From an uncultured Eubacteriales bacterium (lineage in GTDB: Bacteria; Bacillota; Clostridia; Christensenellales; Aristaeellaceae): a stretch of 62,923 nucleotides of DNA. Under the pieces are notes generated by a model. It was not told the origin of the DNA. It did no database searches and saw only the letters and a list, made by a program, of their open reading frames with translations. Both the position numbers and the translations under genes were made by a program. Of this stretch, positions 16,389-25,423 are shown in pieces; the stretch's first letter is position 1; each line of letters opens with the position of its first letter. The stretch lies in NCBI GenBank assembly GCA_902765305.1, contig CACWZI010000002.1, positions 1 through 62,923 on the forward strand. The letters are read 5' to 3'.

Positions 16389-16445
16389 AAACAACGTCAG
16401 GGGCGGCCAATGAATTGAGGCCGCCCCTGACGTTGTTTCTATATC
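16389..16445 (+). terminator. Strong intrinsic terminator
   Basis: A perfect 20-bp stem (16389-16408 with 16419-16438) is followed by a T-rich run, closing the secreted-protein gene. Confidence 0.9.
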
Positions 16446-16486
16446 TTAATATATTTAACGAAACCAAGACAAAACGCGCTTTCCAC

Positions 16487-16515
16487 TTTACATTTATGCC
16501 GGGTTATAGTAAAAT
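16487..16515 (+). promoter_or_regulatory. Promoter of the PTS genes
   Basis: TTTACA (16487-16492) and TAAAAT (16510-16515) are 17 bp apart. The leader of about 75 nt before the PTS ATG contains a GC-rich inverted repeat but no recognised antiterminator target. Confidence 0.7.
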
Positions 16516-16597
16516 GATGATTAATCGGGGATTTATGCGCGCTTTCCGCCGGAAGGGCGCAGAAATCCCGGAACTTAGAAGAAGGGGAGAGAAATCT

Positions 16598-18451
16598 ATG
16601 GCACTGGACTATCGGAAATGCGCTGAAGAGATCGCCGCCAATATCGGCGGAGGATCCAACGTCATCAGCGCCGCGCACTGCGCGACCCGCCTCAGGCTGG
16701 TCATCGCCGACAACAGCAAGGTCAACAAGGCGGCCCTGGAGAACGTCGACGGCGTCAAGGGCATGTTCGAATCCAACGGTCAGCTGCAGCTGATCATCGG
16801 TACCGGCACCGTCAACAAGGTCTACGACGAATTCCTGTCCGTCACCGGCGCTTCCGCCGCCACCAAGGCCGACGTCAAGGCCGCGGCGGCCAGCAAGATG
16901 CCCCTGTGGAAGAAGATCCTGAAGACCCCCGGCGACGTGTTCGTCCCGATTCTGCCCGCCATCGTGGCCTCCGGCCTGATGATGGGTATCGTCGAAGCCA
17001 TCCCGAAGTTCTGGCCCGCCTTTGGTAACAGCGACTGGTTCGCCTTCCTGGACCTGGTGGCCAACACCGCCTTCGCGCTGCTGCCAGTGCTGGTGGCCAT
17101 CTCCGCCGCCCGCGTGTTCGGCGGCAACATCTTCCTGGGCGCGGTCGTCGGCCTGATGATGGTCCATCCCGCGCTGATCAACGCCTGGACCGTGGGCAGC
17201 TACGCAGCCGGAGAGATACCAACCTGGCACCTGTTCTTCTTTAACGTCCAACAAGTGGGTTACCAGGGCCATGTGATACCTGTCATACTGGCCGTGCTGC
17301 TGATGAGCGTGGTCGAGAAGTGGCTGCACAAGAAGGTGCCGGAGATGATCGACCTGTTCGTCACCCCGCTGTGCACCGTGCTGATCACCTCCTTCGTCAC
17401 CTTCACCATCATCGGGCCCGTGTTCTCGGTGCTTGAGAACTGGGTGCTGACCGGCGCGAAGTGGCTGGCCAGCTCGCTGTTCGGCTCGGTGGTCATGGGC
17501 GCGATCTATCCCTGGACCGTGGTCATGGGCCTGCACCACATGTACAACGTGATCGAGGCCGGCATGATCGCCCAGACCGGCCTGAACACCTGGATGCCCA
17601 TCGCCTCCGCGGCCAACTTCGCCCAGTTCGGCGCCTGCCTGGCCGTGGCGCTGAAGGTGAAGAACCAGAAGACCAAGTCCGTGGCGTTCCCGTCCGCGCT
17701 GTCCGCCTCCCTGGGCATCACCGAGCCCGCCATCTTCGGTATCAACTTCCGCTTCATGAAGCCCTTCATCTGCGGCATGGCCGGCGGCGCTGTGGGCTCC
17801 CTGTTCGGCAGCCTGTTCAAGCTGGGCGCGCCCGTGTACGGCGTCACCGGCATTCCCGCGATCCCCGCGGTGAACAATATCCCGCTGTACCTGGTTGAGC
17901 TGCTGATCGCCGCAGGCGTGGCCTTCATCCTGACCACCATCATCTGGAGGGAAGACGCTCCCGCCCCGGCCCCGGCCGCTGCGGCCCCCGCCCCGGCACC
18001 TGCCCGGCTCGAGGTGCCCACCACCAGCGTCATCCGCTGCGCCAACGGCACCGTGCTGCAGCCCGTGAAGGGCAACGTCATCCCCTATGACCAGATCCCG
18101 GACAACACCTTTGCCTCCGGCGTGCTGGGCGTGGGCGTGGGCGTGCAGCCCACCGACGAGGTCGTGGTCGCGCCCTTCGACGGCGAGATCACCTCTGTGG
18201 CCGAGAGCAAGCATGCCGTGGGCGTCGCCGCCAACGACATGGAGCTGCTGATCCACGTGGGCGTGGACACCGTGGCCATGAACGGCGACGGCTTCGACTG
18301 CCTGGTGAAGGAGGGCGACCAGGTCAAGGCCGGCCAGCCCCTGATCCGCTTCAGCCGCGCGAAGATCAAGGCCGCCGGCTACAGCGATACCGTGGCCGTG
18401 CTGCTGACCAACTCCGACGACCTGGACGGCGTGGAGTACGGCGCGAAATAA
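16598..18451 (+). CDS. PTS EIIBCA transporter, sucrose/trehalose type
   Basis: 617 residues from the ATG with AAGGGGAGA upstream. IIB (1-80) has the phospho-cysteine motif AAHCATRLRL (C28). IIC (about 105-460) is the membrane channel with the family motifs GITEPAIFGINFRF and AAGVAFILTTIIW. An Ala/Pro linker (about 467-485) leads to IIA (to the end), with the active histidine in ELLIHVGVDTV. The three domains in one chain resemble ScrA/TreB-family enzymes. The sugar cannot be read from sequence. ptsI follows 22 nt later, so Enzyme I is co-expressed with this sugar permease. No glycoside hydrolase or antiterminator gene is adjacent. Confidence 0.92.
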   Translation: MALDYRKCAEEIAANIGGGSNVISAAHCATRLRLVIADNSKVNKAALENVDGVKGMFESNGQLQLIIGTGTVNKVYDEFLSVTGASAATKADVKAAAASKMPLWKKILKTPGDVFVPILPAIVASGLMMGIVEAIPKFWPAFGNSDWFAFLDLVANTAFALLPVLVAISAARVFGGNIFLGAVVGLMMVHPALINAWTVGSYAAGEIPTWHLFFFNVQQVGYQGHVIPVILAVLLMSVVEKWLHKKVPEMIDLFVTPLCTVLITSFVTFTIIGPVFSVLENWVLTGAKWLASSLFGSVVMGAIYPWTVVMGLHHMYNVIEAGMIAQTGLNTWMPIASAANFAQFGACLAVALKVKNQKTKSVAFPSALSASLGITEPAIFGINFRFMKPFICGMAGGAVGSLFGSLFKLGAPVYGVTGIPAIPAVNNIPLYLVELLIAAGVAFILTTIIWREDAPAPAPAAAAPAPAPARLEVPTTSVIRCANGTVLQPVKGNVIPYDQIPDNTFASGVLGVGVGVQPTDEVVVAPFDGEITSVAESKHAVGVAANDMELLIHVGVDTVAMNGDGFDCLVKEGDQVKAGQPLIRFSRAKIKAAGYSDTVAVLLTNSDDLDGVEYGAK

Positions 18452-18473
18452 AATAATAAAGGAGTAGATAAAT

Positions 18474-20153
18474 ATGATTTCTATCCAGGGCAAAGGCGTA
18501 TCCACCGGCGTGGCCATGGGGCCGCTGTACTACTATCAGCGCGCGAAGAGCGTCATCCGCCGCATCACGGTGGTGGACACCGCGGCCGAGTGGGACCGCT
18601 TCAAGGCCGCCCAGAAGAAGGCCATCGAGCAGCTGGGCGAGCTGTATGAAAAGGCCCTCAAGGAGGCCGGCGAGGAGGCCGCGTTCCTGTTCGAAACCCA
18701 CCAGATGATGGCCGAGGACGACGATTACGTCGAAGCCATCGAGGGCCTGATCAAGGAGGAACAGCTGAACGCCGAGGCCGCCGTCACCGATACCGCCGCC
18801 CAGTTCGCCGACATGTTCGCCCAGATGGAGGACACCTATATGCAGGCCCGCGCCGCCGACGTGAAGGACGTCTCCGGCCGCATCATCGGCATACTGACCG
18901 GCGTGGTGCAGGGCGGCATCGACAGCCCCGTGCCCGTGATCCTGGCGGCGGACGACCTGGCCCCGTCGGAGACCGTGCAGCTGGACAAGAGCAAGATACT
19001 GGCCTTCGTCACCGAGGGCGGCAGCGGCTCCAGCCACACGGCGATACTGGCCCGCACCATGGGCATTCCCGCTATCATCGGCGTGGGCGACCAGCTGAAG
19101 CCGGAATATGAGGGCCGCGACTGCATCGTGGACGGCGCCACCGGCACCGTGATCCTGGATGCCGACGAGGCTACAAAGGCCGTGATGATGGCCAAGCGGG
19201 AGGAGCAGCTGAAGCGCCAGAAGCTGCTGGAGCAGCTGAAGGGCCAGCCCAACGTCACCAGGGACGGCCAGAGCATCAAGGTGTTCTGCAACATCGGCAA
19301 CCCCGAGGACGTGCCCGTGGTGCTGTCGAACGACGGCGGCGGCGTGGGCCTGTTCCGCTCCGAGTTCCTGTACCTGAACTGCTCCGACTATCCCAGTGAG
19401 GATTACCAGTTCGAGGCCTATAAGAAGGTCCTCTCCGACATGGGCGGCAAGGAGGTCGTCATCCGCACGCTGGACATCGGCGCGGACAAGCAGATCGACT
19501 ACTTCGAGATGCCCGAGGAGGAGAACCCGGCTCTGGGCAACCGCGCGCTGCGCATCTGCCTGAACCGGCCCGAGATCTTCAAGACCCAGCTGCGCGCGCT
19601 GTACCGCGCCTCCGCCTTCGGCAAGCTGGGCATCATGTTCCCGATGGTCACCAGCGTGTGGGAGGTCAAGGAAGCCAAGAAGATGTGCGAGCAGGTCAAG
19701 AAGGAGCTGACGGCAGAGGGCAAGCCCTTCGCCGACGACGTGCAGATCGGCATCATGATCGAGACCCCCGCCGCCGCGGTGATGAGCGATCGCCTGGCCA
19801 AGCTGGTGGACTTCTTCTCCTGCGGCACCAACGACCTGACCCAGTACACCCTGGCCTGCGACCGCCAGAACAACGACCTGGGCCGCTTCTTCAATCCCCA
19901 TCACCCGGCAGTGCTGCGGCTTCTGAAGATGGTTTGCGACAACGCCCACAAGAACGGCGTTTGGGTCGGCATCTGCGGCGAGCTGGGCGCTGACCTGGAG
20001 CTGACCGAGACCTTCCTGTCCATCGGCATCGACGAGCTGTCGGTCTCCCCGCGCTCCGTGCTGCCCCTGCGGCAGAAGATCCGCGAGACCACCGTCGGCG
20101 ATGTGAAGGAAAAGATACTGGCTGACCTGTTCAGCGATGAGGTCACGCTGTAA
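18474..20153 (+). CDS. ptsI: Phosphoenolpyruvate-protein phosphotransferase (PTS Enzyme I)
   Basis: 559 residues, the normal length. The phospho-histidine motif GGSGSSHTAILAR is at H188, and the PEP-binding barrel motifs GGVGLFRSEFLY and SCGTNDLTQYTLACDRQN are intact. It transfers phosphate from PEP to HPr, then to the PTS permeases. AAAGGAG precedes the ATG. It is coupled in an operon with the EIIBCA gene. No ptsH is in this window. Confidence 0.97.
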   Translation: MISIQGKGVSTGVAMGPLYYYQRAKSVIRRITVVDTAAEWDRFKAAQKKAIEQLGELYEKALKEAGEEAAFLFETHQMMAEDDDYVEAIEGLIKEEQLNAEAAVTDTAAQFADMFAQMEDTYMQARAADVKDVSGRIIGILTGVVQGGIDSPVPVILAADDLAPSETVQLDKSKILAFVTEGGSGSSHTAILARTMGIPAIIGVGDQLKPEYEGRDCIVDGATGTVILDADEATKAVMMAKREEQLKRQKLLEQLKGQPNVTRDGQSIKVFCNIGNPEDVPVVLSNDGGGVGLFRSEFLYLNCSDYPSEDYQFEAYKKVLSDMGGKEVVIRTLDIGADKQIDYFEMPEEENPALGNRALRICLNRPEIFKTQLRALYRASAFGKLGIMFPMVTSVWEVKEAKKMCEQVKKELTAEGKPFADDVQIGIMIETPAAAVMSDRLAKLVDFFSCGTNDLTQYTLACDRQNNDLGRFFNPHHPAVLRLLKMVCDNAHKNGVWVGICGELGADLELTETFLSIGIDELSVSPRSVLPLRQKIRETTVGDVKEKILADLFSDEVTL

Positions 20154-20154
20154 C

Positions 20155-20280
20155 TTCTGATTTGTCGGGAGATGCATTTTCCGTAGCGGCGGCAATCTGC
20201 CGCCACCGTTCCCTCACATCTTTGAAATGCCATGGCGGCAAATTGCCGCCGCTACATGATCTCTCCCCGACAAATCAGAA
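20155..20280. repeat. Nested palindromic element, copy B (126 bp)
   Basis: Ends TTCTGATTTGTCGGGA (20155) and TCCCCGACAAATCAGAA (to 20280) are inverted. The inner part has GTAGCGGCGGCAA and TTGCCGCCGCTAC arms. It begins one base after the ptsI TAA, and the repeat consensus itself seems to include that TAA. Confidence 0.75.
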
Positions 20281-20303
20281 GCTATCGTTCAAGGAGCATT
20301 GCC

Positions 20304-20588
20304 ATGAAACACTATGAATTGCTGAAGCTGGTTCCCGGGACGGACCCGGTGGAGGTTCAGGAAAAGCTGAGGAAGTACTTCCGCGAGCTGGACGGCACGA
20401 AGGATTGGCTGAACCACCCGTTGGTTCATCGCAGCTGCCGACAGGAGGACGACTATGATCTGATGATTGTCGTCGAAATTGACGCGGAGGAGCGCATGGG
20501 CGAACTTGTGGACGATCCGCTGGTGCTGGAGTTCCAGGGCAAGATTGCGCAATACCTAAAGAAGAGAAAGACCTTCGATCACTATTGA
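20304..20588 (+). CDS. Dabb-family (stress-responsive A/B barrel) protein
   Basis: 94 residues from the ATG at 20304, with AAGGAG upstream. The pattern is that of the Dabb ferredoxin-like fold: MKHYELLKLVPGTDPVEVQE, then HRSCRQEDDYDLMIVVEID and a helix-strand end (FQGKIAQYLKKRKTFDHY). Dabb proteins are small dimers with poorly known roles, some enzymes and some stress proteins. It is monocistronic next to a nested palindrome. Confidence 0.8.
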   Translation: MKHYELLKLVPGTDPVEVQEKLRKYFRELDGTKDWLNHPLVHRSCRQEDDYDLMIVVEIDAEERMGELVDDPLVLEFQGKIAQYLKKRKTFDHY

Positions 20589-20698
20589 TCGGGATTGCAC
20601 ACCCTGTGTGACGGTTCTGTGACGGCGGTCGCGGTATACTGTTCACGAAACAAAGGACAATACCGATCGACTCAAGCAGTGAGAAGGAGCGTGTGATT

Positions 20699-20968
20699 AT
20701 GGATAACAACGAGATTATCAACGAGCTGAGCGCAGAAGAGCTGGAAAAGATCGCAGGCGGAAAGGACCAGAAGGTGCAGGCCGTCAAGGCCGGCGTCAAC
20801 ATCCACGAGCTGCCCGGCGAGAACCAGCGCGTCATCGCCAAGACCACGTCCGGCGCCATCGCCAACTATACCGGCGAGCTGGTGTACGTCGAGGGCAAGC
20901 CCTGGATCAAGGTGAAATGGAGCGGCAAGAGCGGCTGGATCCTTGCCAAGTATGTGAAAATCCTCTGA
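20699..20968 (+). CDS. Double-glycine-leader peptide with SH3-like core
   Basis: 89 residues from the ATG at 20699 (GAAGGAG 9 nt upstream; a GTG two codons earlier is too close). The first 21 residues, MDNNEIINELSAEELEKIAGG, form a leader of the GG-cleaved type seen before bacteriocins and other peptides processed by C39 peptidases; the core follows. The core (to the end) has the bacterial SH3 pattern: VNIHELPG, TSGAIANYTGE, WIKVKWSGKSGWILAKYVKIL. I infer an exported small SH3 protein. No C39 transporter gene is in this window. Confidence 0.7.
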   Translation: MDNNEIINELSAEELEKIAGGKDQKVQAVKAGVNIHELPGENQRVIAKTTSGAIANYTGELVYVEGKPWIKVKWSGKSGWILAKYVKIL

Positions 20969-20984
20969 TAAAAAAGGATGATCT

Positions 20985-21020
20985 GCGCCTACCTGTACTT
21001 GACAGGCAGGCGCTTTTTTT
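20985..21020 (+). terminator. Intrinsic terminator of the GG-leader gene
   Basis: GCGCCT-A-CCTGT pairs with ACAGG-C-AGGCGC and is followed by seven T. Confidence 0.9.
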
Positions 21021-21095
21021 GTATGATACAAGTGTAAATTTGAAGGTGTTTCAGATGTAAAGCACATGTGATTATTATATAAGGAGGCGTATCCC

Positions 21096-22604
21096 ATGAA
21101 ACGACTGACGGCCCTTCTGCTGGCGCTGCTGGCGCTGGCCCTGCCCGCCCTGGCGGAGCCGATGGCGCTGCTCGACTACACCGACGACATCCTTGAGGAC
21201 GGTAGCCCGATCTACTATTTCCAGGAGCTTTCCCTGAAGCTGCCGGCGGACTGGCGGGGCAAGGTGATGGCCATGCCGGGGGAGGGCGGCGTGCGCTTTT
21301 ACCAGATCGCCAGCCATGAAAAATACGCTGCGGAGGGCGTTGACGGCGGCGGCTTCCTGTTCATGCTGGGCGCCAGCGTGAACGGCAGTTTTTCCCAGCT
21401 GCCCCGCTTTGAATATCTGGGCTTCAGTGAGGCCTCCGCGATGAATTACTACCTGCAGCTGCCCACCGATTACCCGGCCTATCTGGAGGAAGGCATTCAG
21501 GCCGAATACGACGCGATGTGCGAACAGATCGACGACGTGGTTCGGAATGTCGAATTCTATCCGGGCACCGGGGCCGAAAAGGCCGACGCGCCTCAGGCGA
21601 AGGCACAGGATGCCTCCGGTTCGGGCGGCGTGACGCTGACCAGGGCCCGCTATCACTTCGAGCAAAGCGCCCTGCCCCGCTACTTCTACGACGATCCGGC
21701 CAACATGCTGCAGGTGCTGGAAGAATCCGGCACTTACCGGCTGTGGTGCTCCCTGGCGGATGAAAACGGCGTGGAATATCCCTACCAGGCCGGAGACTAT
21801 GCAGAGCATGTGTATACGACTGCGGACGGCGCGACCGTCATGCAGATCGAAATGCCCAGACCCGAGGAAACGCCCCAATGCTATCGCGTCTATATGGTCT
21901 ACGCCCCGGCCACCGGCGACGCGGCCTATTATACCGTTGAATACGACGGACTGCTGGGCGAATCCGCCCTGCTCTGCGGCAGGTCGAAGGCGCTCGAGCA
22001 CACCGTCTACGACGGCGCGGCGGTGCTGGACAGGGCCGACGGCGGCTATGGCGACGCGCTGCTGGCCGAGGCGCAGCAGGTGGCGGCGCTGGCGGGCTTC
22101 TCGCCGTCGCTGACCGCCGGGGGCGCTGTGCAGGCGCCCGTCGACACGGAACCCGACGGGGACCTGGCTGTGATCGCCTGTGACGAGCAGGGCTTTACCA
22201 CGATGGCCGATCCCGCCTACAGCTGGGACTACCAGGAGGGCACGGGCCTGTCCATCTACACGCAGAACGCCGGAAAGATCCCCTATGTGATCGTCTTCCG
22301 CAGCGAGGACCTGCTGGGCGAACCCTATGAATACATCCAGGAGCAGTACACGCCCCACATGCGCAATAAATACGGCGAAGCCCTGGCGGATGTCCAGGAG
22401 ATCGAGCGCTATGAGATCGGCGGCAAGCAGCTGCCCGCAGGCCTGTATTCCTACTATGTGGGGGATACGCTGGTGGATATGCTGCGCCTGATGGATTCCA
22501 CCGGCAGCCGCACCGTCAGCTACACCGCCAAGTTCATCCACGGCGAGGGCGACGCCACCATGGCCGCGCTGGATGCCGCAATCCGCGGCTTCAGGGCGGA
22601 ATGA
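21096..22604 (+). CDS. Secreted protein of unknown function (502 residues)
   Basis: A typical signal peptide (KRLTALLLALLALALPALA, cleavage after ALA) and TAAGGAGG upstream. The mature protein is acidic with many Tyr, Gly and Asp residues, for example YTDDILEDGSPIYYFQELSL near its start; it has no CxxCH, no glycosidase motif and no obvious repeat that I can name. A Pro/Gln linker (QAKAQDASGSGG) near 170 may separate two domains. It has no close neighbour on the same strand. Function unknown. Confidence 0.75.
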   Translation: MKRLTALLLALLALALPALAEPMALLDYTDDILEDGSPIYYFQELSLKLPADWRGKVMAMPGEGGVRFYQIASHEKYAAEGVDGGGFLFMLGASVNGSFSQLPRFEYLGFSEASAMNYYLQLPTDYPAYLEEGIQAEYDAMCEQIDDVVRNVEFYPGTGAEKADAPQAKAQDASGSGGVTLTRARYHFEQSALPRYFYDDPANMLQVLEESGTYRLWCSLADENGVEYPYQAGDYAEHVYTTADGATVMQIEMPRPEETPQCYRVYMVYAPATGDAAYYTVEYDGLLGESALLCGRSKALEHTVYDGAAVLDRADGGYGDALLAEAQQVAALAGFSPSLTAGGAVQAPVDTEPDGDLAVIACDEQGFTTMADPAYSWDYQEGTGLSIYTQNAGKIPYVIVFRSEDLLGEPYEYIQEQYTPHMRNKYGEALADVQEIERYEIGGKQLPAGLYSYYVGDTLVDMLRLMDSTGSRTVSYTAKFIHGEGDATMAALDAAIRGFRAE

Positions 22605-23165
22605 GGCGTGGATACCGGATAGACAAAAACAGGGGCGCGCGTTGATCGAGATTGGCAGCTGGTGTGCGGCGTGGGCAGTGGCGCATAAAAAGAGCGCCTG
22701 ATGAGAGGGCGATCCAGGCAGGAAGTCACATGCACCGGCAAAGCCGGTACTGTTCGCAACCTCTCTGCAATATCCAAATCAATTCTATCATTACATGTAT
22801 TGGCCACACCCCACAGGCCCTGCGCATTTGCGCGGGGCCATTGCCTTGGAGGCAAGGGAGCGCCGAAGCGACGGCTTTTGTAGCAGCGGCCTTAAAGGCC
22901 GCCACAAAAGGAACAAATACGTCAAAACTGAACATATACGAGGTGATTTTCAAGGCTGGGGTGACCGTGGAGGTCGAGATTTGAGGGGAATGGACGGGCA
23001 GCATATCACTGTGAAAATGGTGATGTGGCTGCCAGCTTTTTTTATGGGGAGTAATCACATGAGCAAATCCGTACTTGCACCCATACTCCAGCTGTGATAC
23101 ACTCTTTGCAGGCGAGGCGATGGTTCTCGCCTGTTTCTCGTCCGGGAAAATTTCTGAAAAATCCG
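22605..23165. other. Gene-free stretch with several hairpins
   Basis: I see no convincing gene. It holds a hairpin at 22875-22910 (CTTTTGT...ACAAAAG enclosing GCGGCCTT/AAGGCCGC), a GC-rich palindrome near 22817-22840, a terminator-like stem at 22997-23043 (GGCAGCATATCAC... then seven T) and another stem at 23108-23133. A transcript could end at 23043. Confidence 0.45.
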
Positions 23166-23194
23166 TTGAAATCAGCCCCAAGTTTTGCTATAAT
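23166..23194 (+). promoter_or_regulatory. Strong promoter of a structured RNA or leader
   Basis: TTGAAA (23166-23171) and TATAAT (23189-23194) are 17 bp apart, one of the best matches in the window, and a start near 23201 is predicted. Confidence 0.75.
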
Positions 23195-23200
23195 ATAGGT

Positions 23201-23366
23201 GTATCTTTATGCTCACATGCAGGGGGTTAAGAATCTGCGCTGGCAGGCCGATACATGAGATGAGAAATTCTTCTCAGATTTTTGACGGAAAGGGGCTTGA
23301 TAGCCATGCGGAATAGACCTACGCTCCTTAGAGCAGAGCAGGGGCTAACTGCGCCCTTTTTGCGTC
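23201..23366 (+). ncRNA. Unclassified structured RNA or long leader of the esterase gene
   Basis: From the promoter at 23166 a transcript of about 165 nt would run to GGGGCTAACTGCGCCC and a T-run near 23362. It contains a clear apical hairpin TGAGAA-ATTC-TTCTCA (about 23260-23275). A second terminator follows before the esterase start at 23501. It could be a riboswitch-like leader or an independent small RNA of 6S-like size; I could not fit it to 6S, SRP, tmRNA, RNase P or any riboswitch I know. Confidence 0.4.
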
Positions 23367-23413
23367 TTGCGGCTGCGGGGCGCTTGAAACTGAATATTAT
23401 ATTCGTGATGGAT

Positions 23414-23466
23414 AACCGTCGGATTTGACGGGGTTACTATACCCTGTCAGGTCCGGCGGTTTTTGT
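23414..23466 (+). terminator. Terminator immediately upstream of the first esterase gene
   Basis: AACCGTCGGATTTGACGGGGT pairs with a matching arm ending in CCGGCGGTT, followed by a run of T. The first arm is described only by its 5' 20 bases at 23414. Its position 30 nt before the esterase ribosome binding site would let it attenuate that gene. Confidence 0.75.
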
Positions 23467-23500
23467 CATATAAAGAATAAATCACAAGGAGGCAATTTGG

Positions 23501-25291
23501 ATGAAACAGAAAATAGGAAGGAAGCTACTCGGCTTTTTACTCGCGCTGGCAATGATTGTCGGGTTTATACCGGGGATGAATTTAACAGTTATTGCCGAGA
23601 CAGAGAAATCTGAGACGATTGATAATGTTGGTCTTAATGATGAGAACGCATTGAAAGAGAAAAGGGAATTCAAGGATCTGGTTAGATTTGAGTCTTACGA
23701 GAACCTGAACAGTGAAATCACGGGAGACTATGACGAGACCCATGCCGTGAAATGTGTGAACGGCACCTTCGTAGGAACCGAGGAGTACGGGATTGCGTCG
23801 TGGCTGGGTATTCCCTATGCGAAGCCGCCCGTGGGCGAGCGCCGCTTCAAGGCACCGGAGTACGTGGATGCGAGCGATCAGGTTTACGAGGCCAGGTACT
23901 ACGGAAAGAGTGCTTTTGGCTCAGATGCCTATCCGGATTGCGTGCAGAAGCTGTGCTCCGAGGATTGCCTTTATTTGAACATATGGGTCAATGCCGACGA
24001 CAAGACCGAGAAGAAGCCGGTGATGGTCTGGATCCACGGAGGGGCGTACGTCACTGGCTCGGGTTCAGAGGCTTCCTACAGCGGAGCCAACCTCGTCCAG
24101 GCGCAAAGTGACATCGTCCTGGTGAACATTAACTATCGCCTGAACATGTACGGCTTCATGGACTTCTCGTCGGTGCCCGGCGGCGAAAACTTTAAGACGG
24201 CGCCCTGCAACGGCCTGCTCGACCAGGCTATGGCACTTCGGTGGGTGCATGAGAATATCGCCGCTTTCGGAGGCGACCCCGACAACGTGACCATCTTCGG
24301 GCAAAGCGCTGGCGGCGGCTCGGTCTCCATTCTGCCGGTCATGAAGGAGGCAAACCAGTATTTCCAGAAGGTTATCGCCCAGAGCGGCTCAACCACCCTG
24401 GCTTTCCCGATCGACTGCGAAGCTGCGCAGAGCAAGACGAAGGCACTGCTCGAGTACACCGGGTGCAAGACCATGGACGACATCATGGCTCTGAGCGAAG
24501 AGGAGCTCCAGAAGGCTTATGTCGAAGCGGTCGGCAAGTTCACATCTTGTCCCTATTACGGAACTGAGGTACTCCCAGAGGCACCCATTGAGCTGTACAA
24601 GAAGGGCTACGCAAAGGACATAATCATCATGGCAGGCAGCACGGCTGACGAAGCCAGGCTGTTCATGGGCGAGGGCCCGAGCCTGAACCTGGAAGAGCAA
24701 AAAATATTCGCCCAGCGCGCTGTGGGCGACGCAGTTCCCTACCTGAAGGAAGAGGACAGGAAGTATTATGAAGAATTCCAGCAGGTCTGCAGGTTCCAGG
24801 AGCCGGGACTGATCGAGACGGAGTTCATAGATGAGCTTATGTTTAGGGTACCCATGCTTCAGCAGCTTGACGAGCAGAGCGCGTTCAACAAAACGTACTG
24901 CTACTACTGGTCGTACCCGGGCAGCAATCCGGACATAGGAGCAGCGCATTCCGTAGAACTCATGTTCGTGTTCAACCTTCGCGGTATCGGGACGAACAGC
25001 GCCTTCAATGGCACGAACATCCCCGATGAGATTTTCACGACTGTTCAGCAGATGTGGACCAATTTTGCACGTTGCGGCAACCCTTCGACGGATCAGATCG
25101 AATGGAAGGAGTACTCGGCCGATGACCAGAACGTCATGGTCATTGCTGGGCCTGAAGACATGCATATCGAACAAGGCCTTCTGTCCGACCAGTACAAGGC
25201 CGTGCTTCCCCTGGTCGGTTACTATCAGTTCATGGACAAGTACTTTACCCCTGGTTACCTTTCGGATATTCTCGCCGCGCGCGAGCAGTAA
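23501..25291 (+). CDS. Secreted carboxylesterase type B, first of three
   Basis: 596 residues, close to the 500-550 of the family plus a signal peptide (LLGFLLALAMIVGFIPGM). The alpha/beta-hydrolase motifs are HGG at 179-181 (oxyanion hole) and FGQSAGGGS with S269 the nucleophile; the catalytic His is in GAAHSVELMF near residue 485. The family hydrolyses carboxylic esters, including acetyl or feruloyl esters and drug-like substrates. RBS is AAGGAGG. An attenuator-like terminator lies upstream. The first 70 residues are less GC-rich than the rest. Together with the next two genes this is a tandem array. Confidence 0.88.
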   Translation: MKQKIGRKLLGFLLALAMIVGFIPGMNLTVIAETEKSETIDNVGLNDENALKEKREFKDLVRFESYENLNSEITGDYDETHAVKCVNGTFVGTEEYGIASWLGIPYAKPPVGERRFKAPEYVDASDQVYEARYYGKSAFGSDAYPDCVQKLCSEDCLYLNIWVNADDKTEKKPVMVWIHGGAYVTGSGSEASYSGANLVQAQSDIVLVNINYRLNMYGFMDFSSVPGGENFKTAPCNGLLDQAMALRWVHENIAAFGGDPDNVTIFGQSAGGGSVSILPVMKEANQYFQKVIAQSGSTTLAFPIDCEAAQSKTKALLEYTGCKTMDDIMALSEEELQKAYVEAVGKFTSCPYYGTEVLPEAPIELYKKGYAKDIIIMAGSTADEARLFMGEGPSLNLEEQKIFAQRAVGDAVPYLKEEDRKYYEEFQQVCRFQEPGLIETEFIDELMFRVPMLQQLDEQSAFNKTYCYYWSYPGSNPDIGAAHSVELMFVFNLRGIGTNSAFNGTNIPDEIFTTVQQMWTNFARCGNPSTDQIEWKEYSADDQNVMVIAGPEDMHIEQGLLSDQYKAVLPLVGYYQFMDKYFTPGYLSDILAAREQ

Positions 25292-25423
25292 TCCTAAGCG
25301 GTGGGCTCAAAAGCCTGTCGTTGCTTTTATACTGTCCCTCCCATCTGTTGGATCGTATATATAATGGATAGGTCTGTTGATGGAAGAGGGCTCTAAAATT
25401 TGTAAGGGAGGGTAAAAGATTCT

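Noticed and set aside
16598-18451. Assigning one sugar to the PTS IIBCA
   Set aside because: No hydrolase or regulator lies beside it and sequence alone does not separate sucrose, trehalose and beta-glucoside members.
22690-22715. CTGATGAG resembling a hammerhead ribozyme core
   Set aside because: The required CGAAAC and the three stems are missing.
23201-23366. 6S RNA, SRP RNA, tmRNA or RNase P RNA
   Set aside because: Size fits 6S, but I could not find a convincing closing stem with a central bubble, nor the conserved blocks of the other RNAs.
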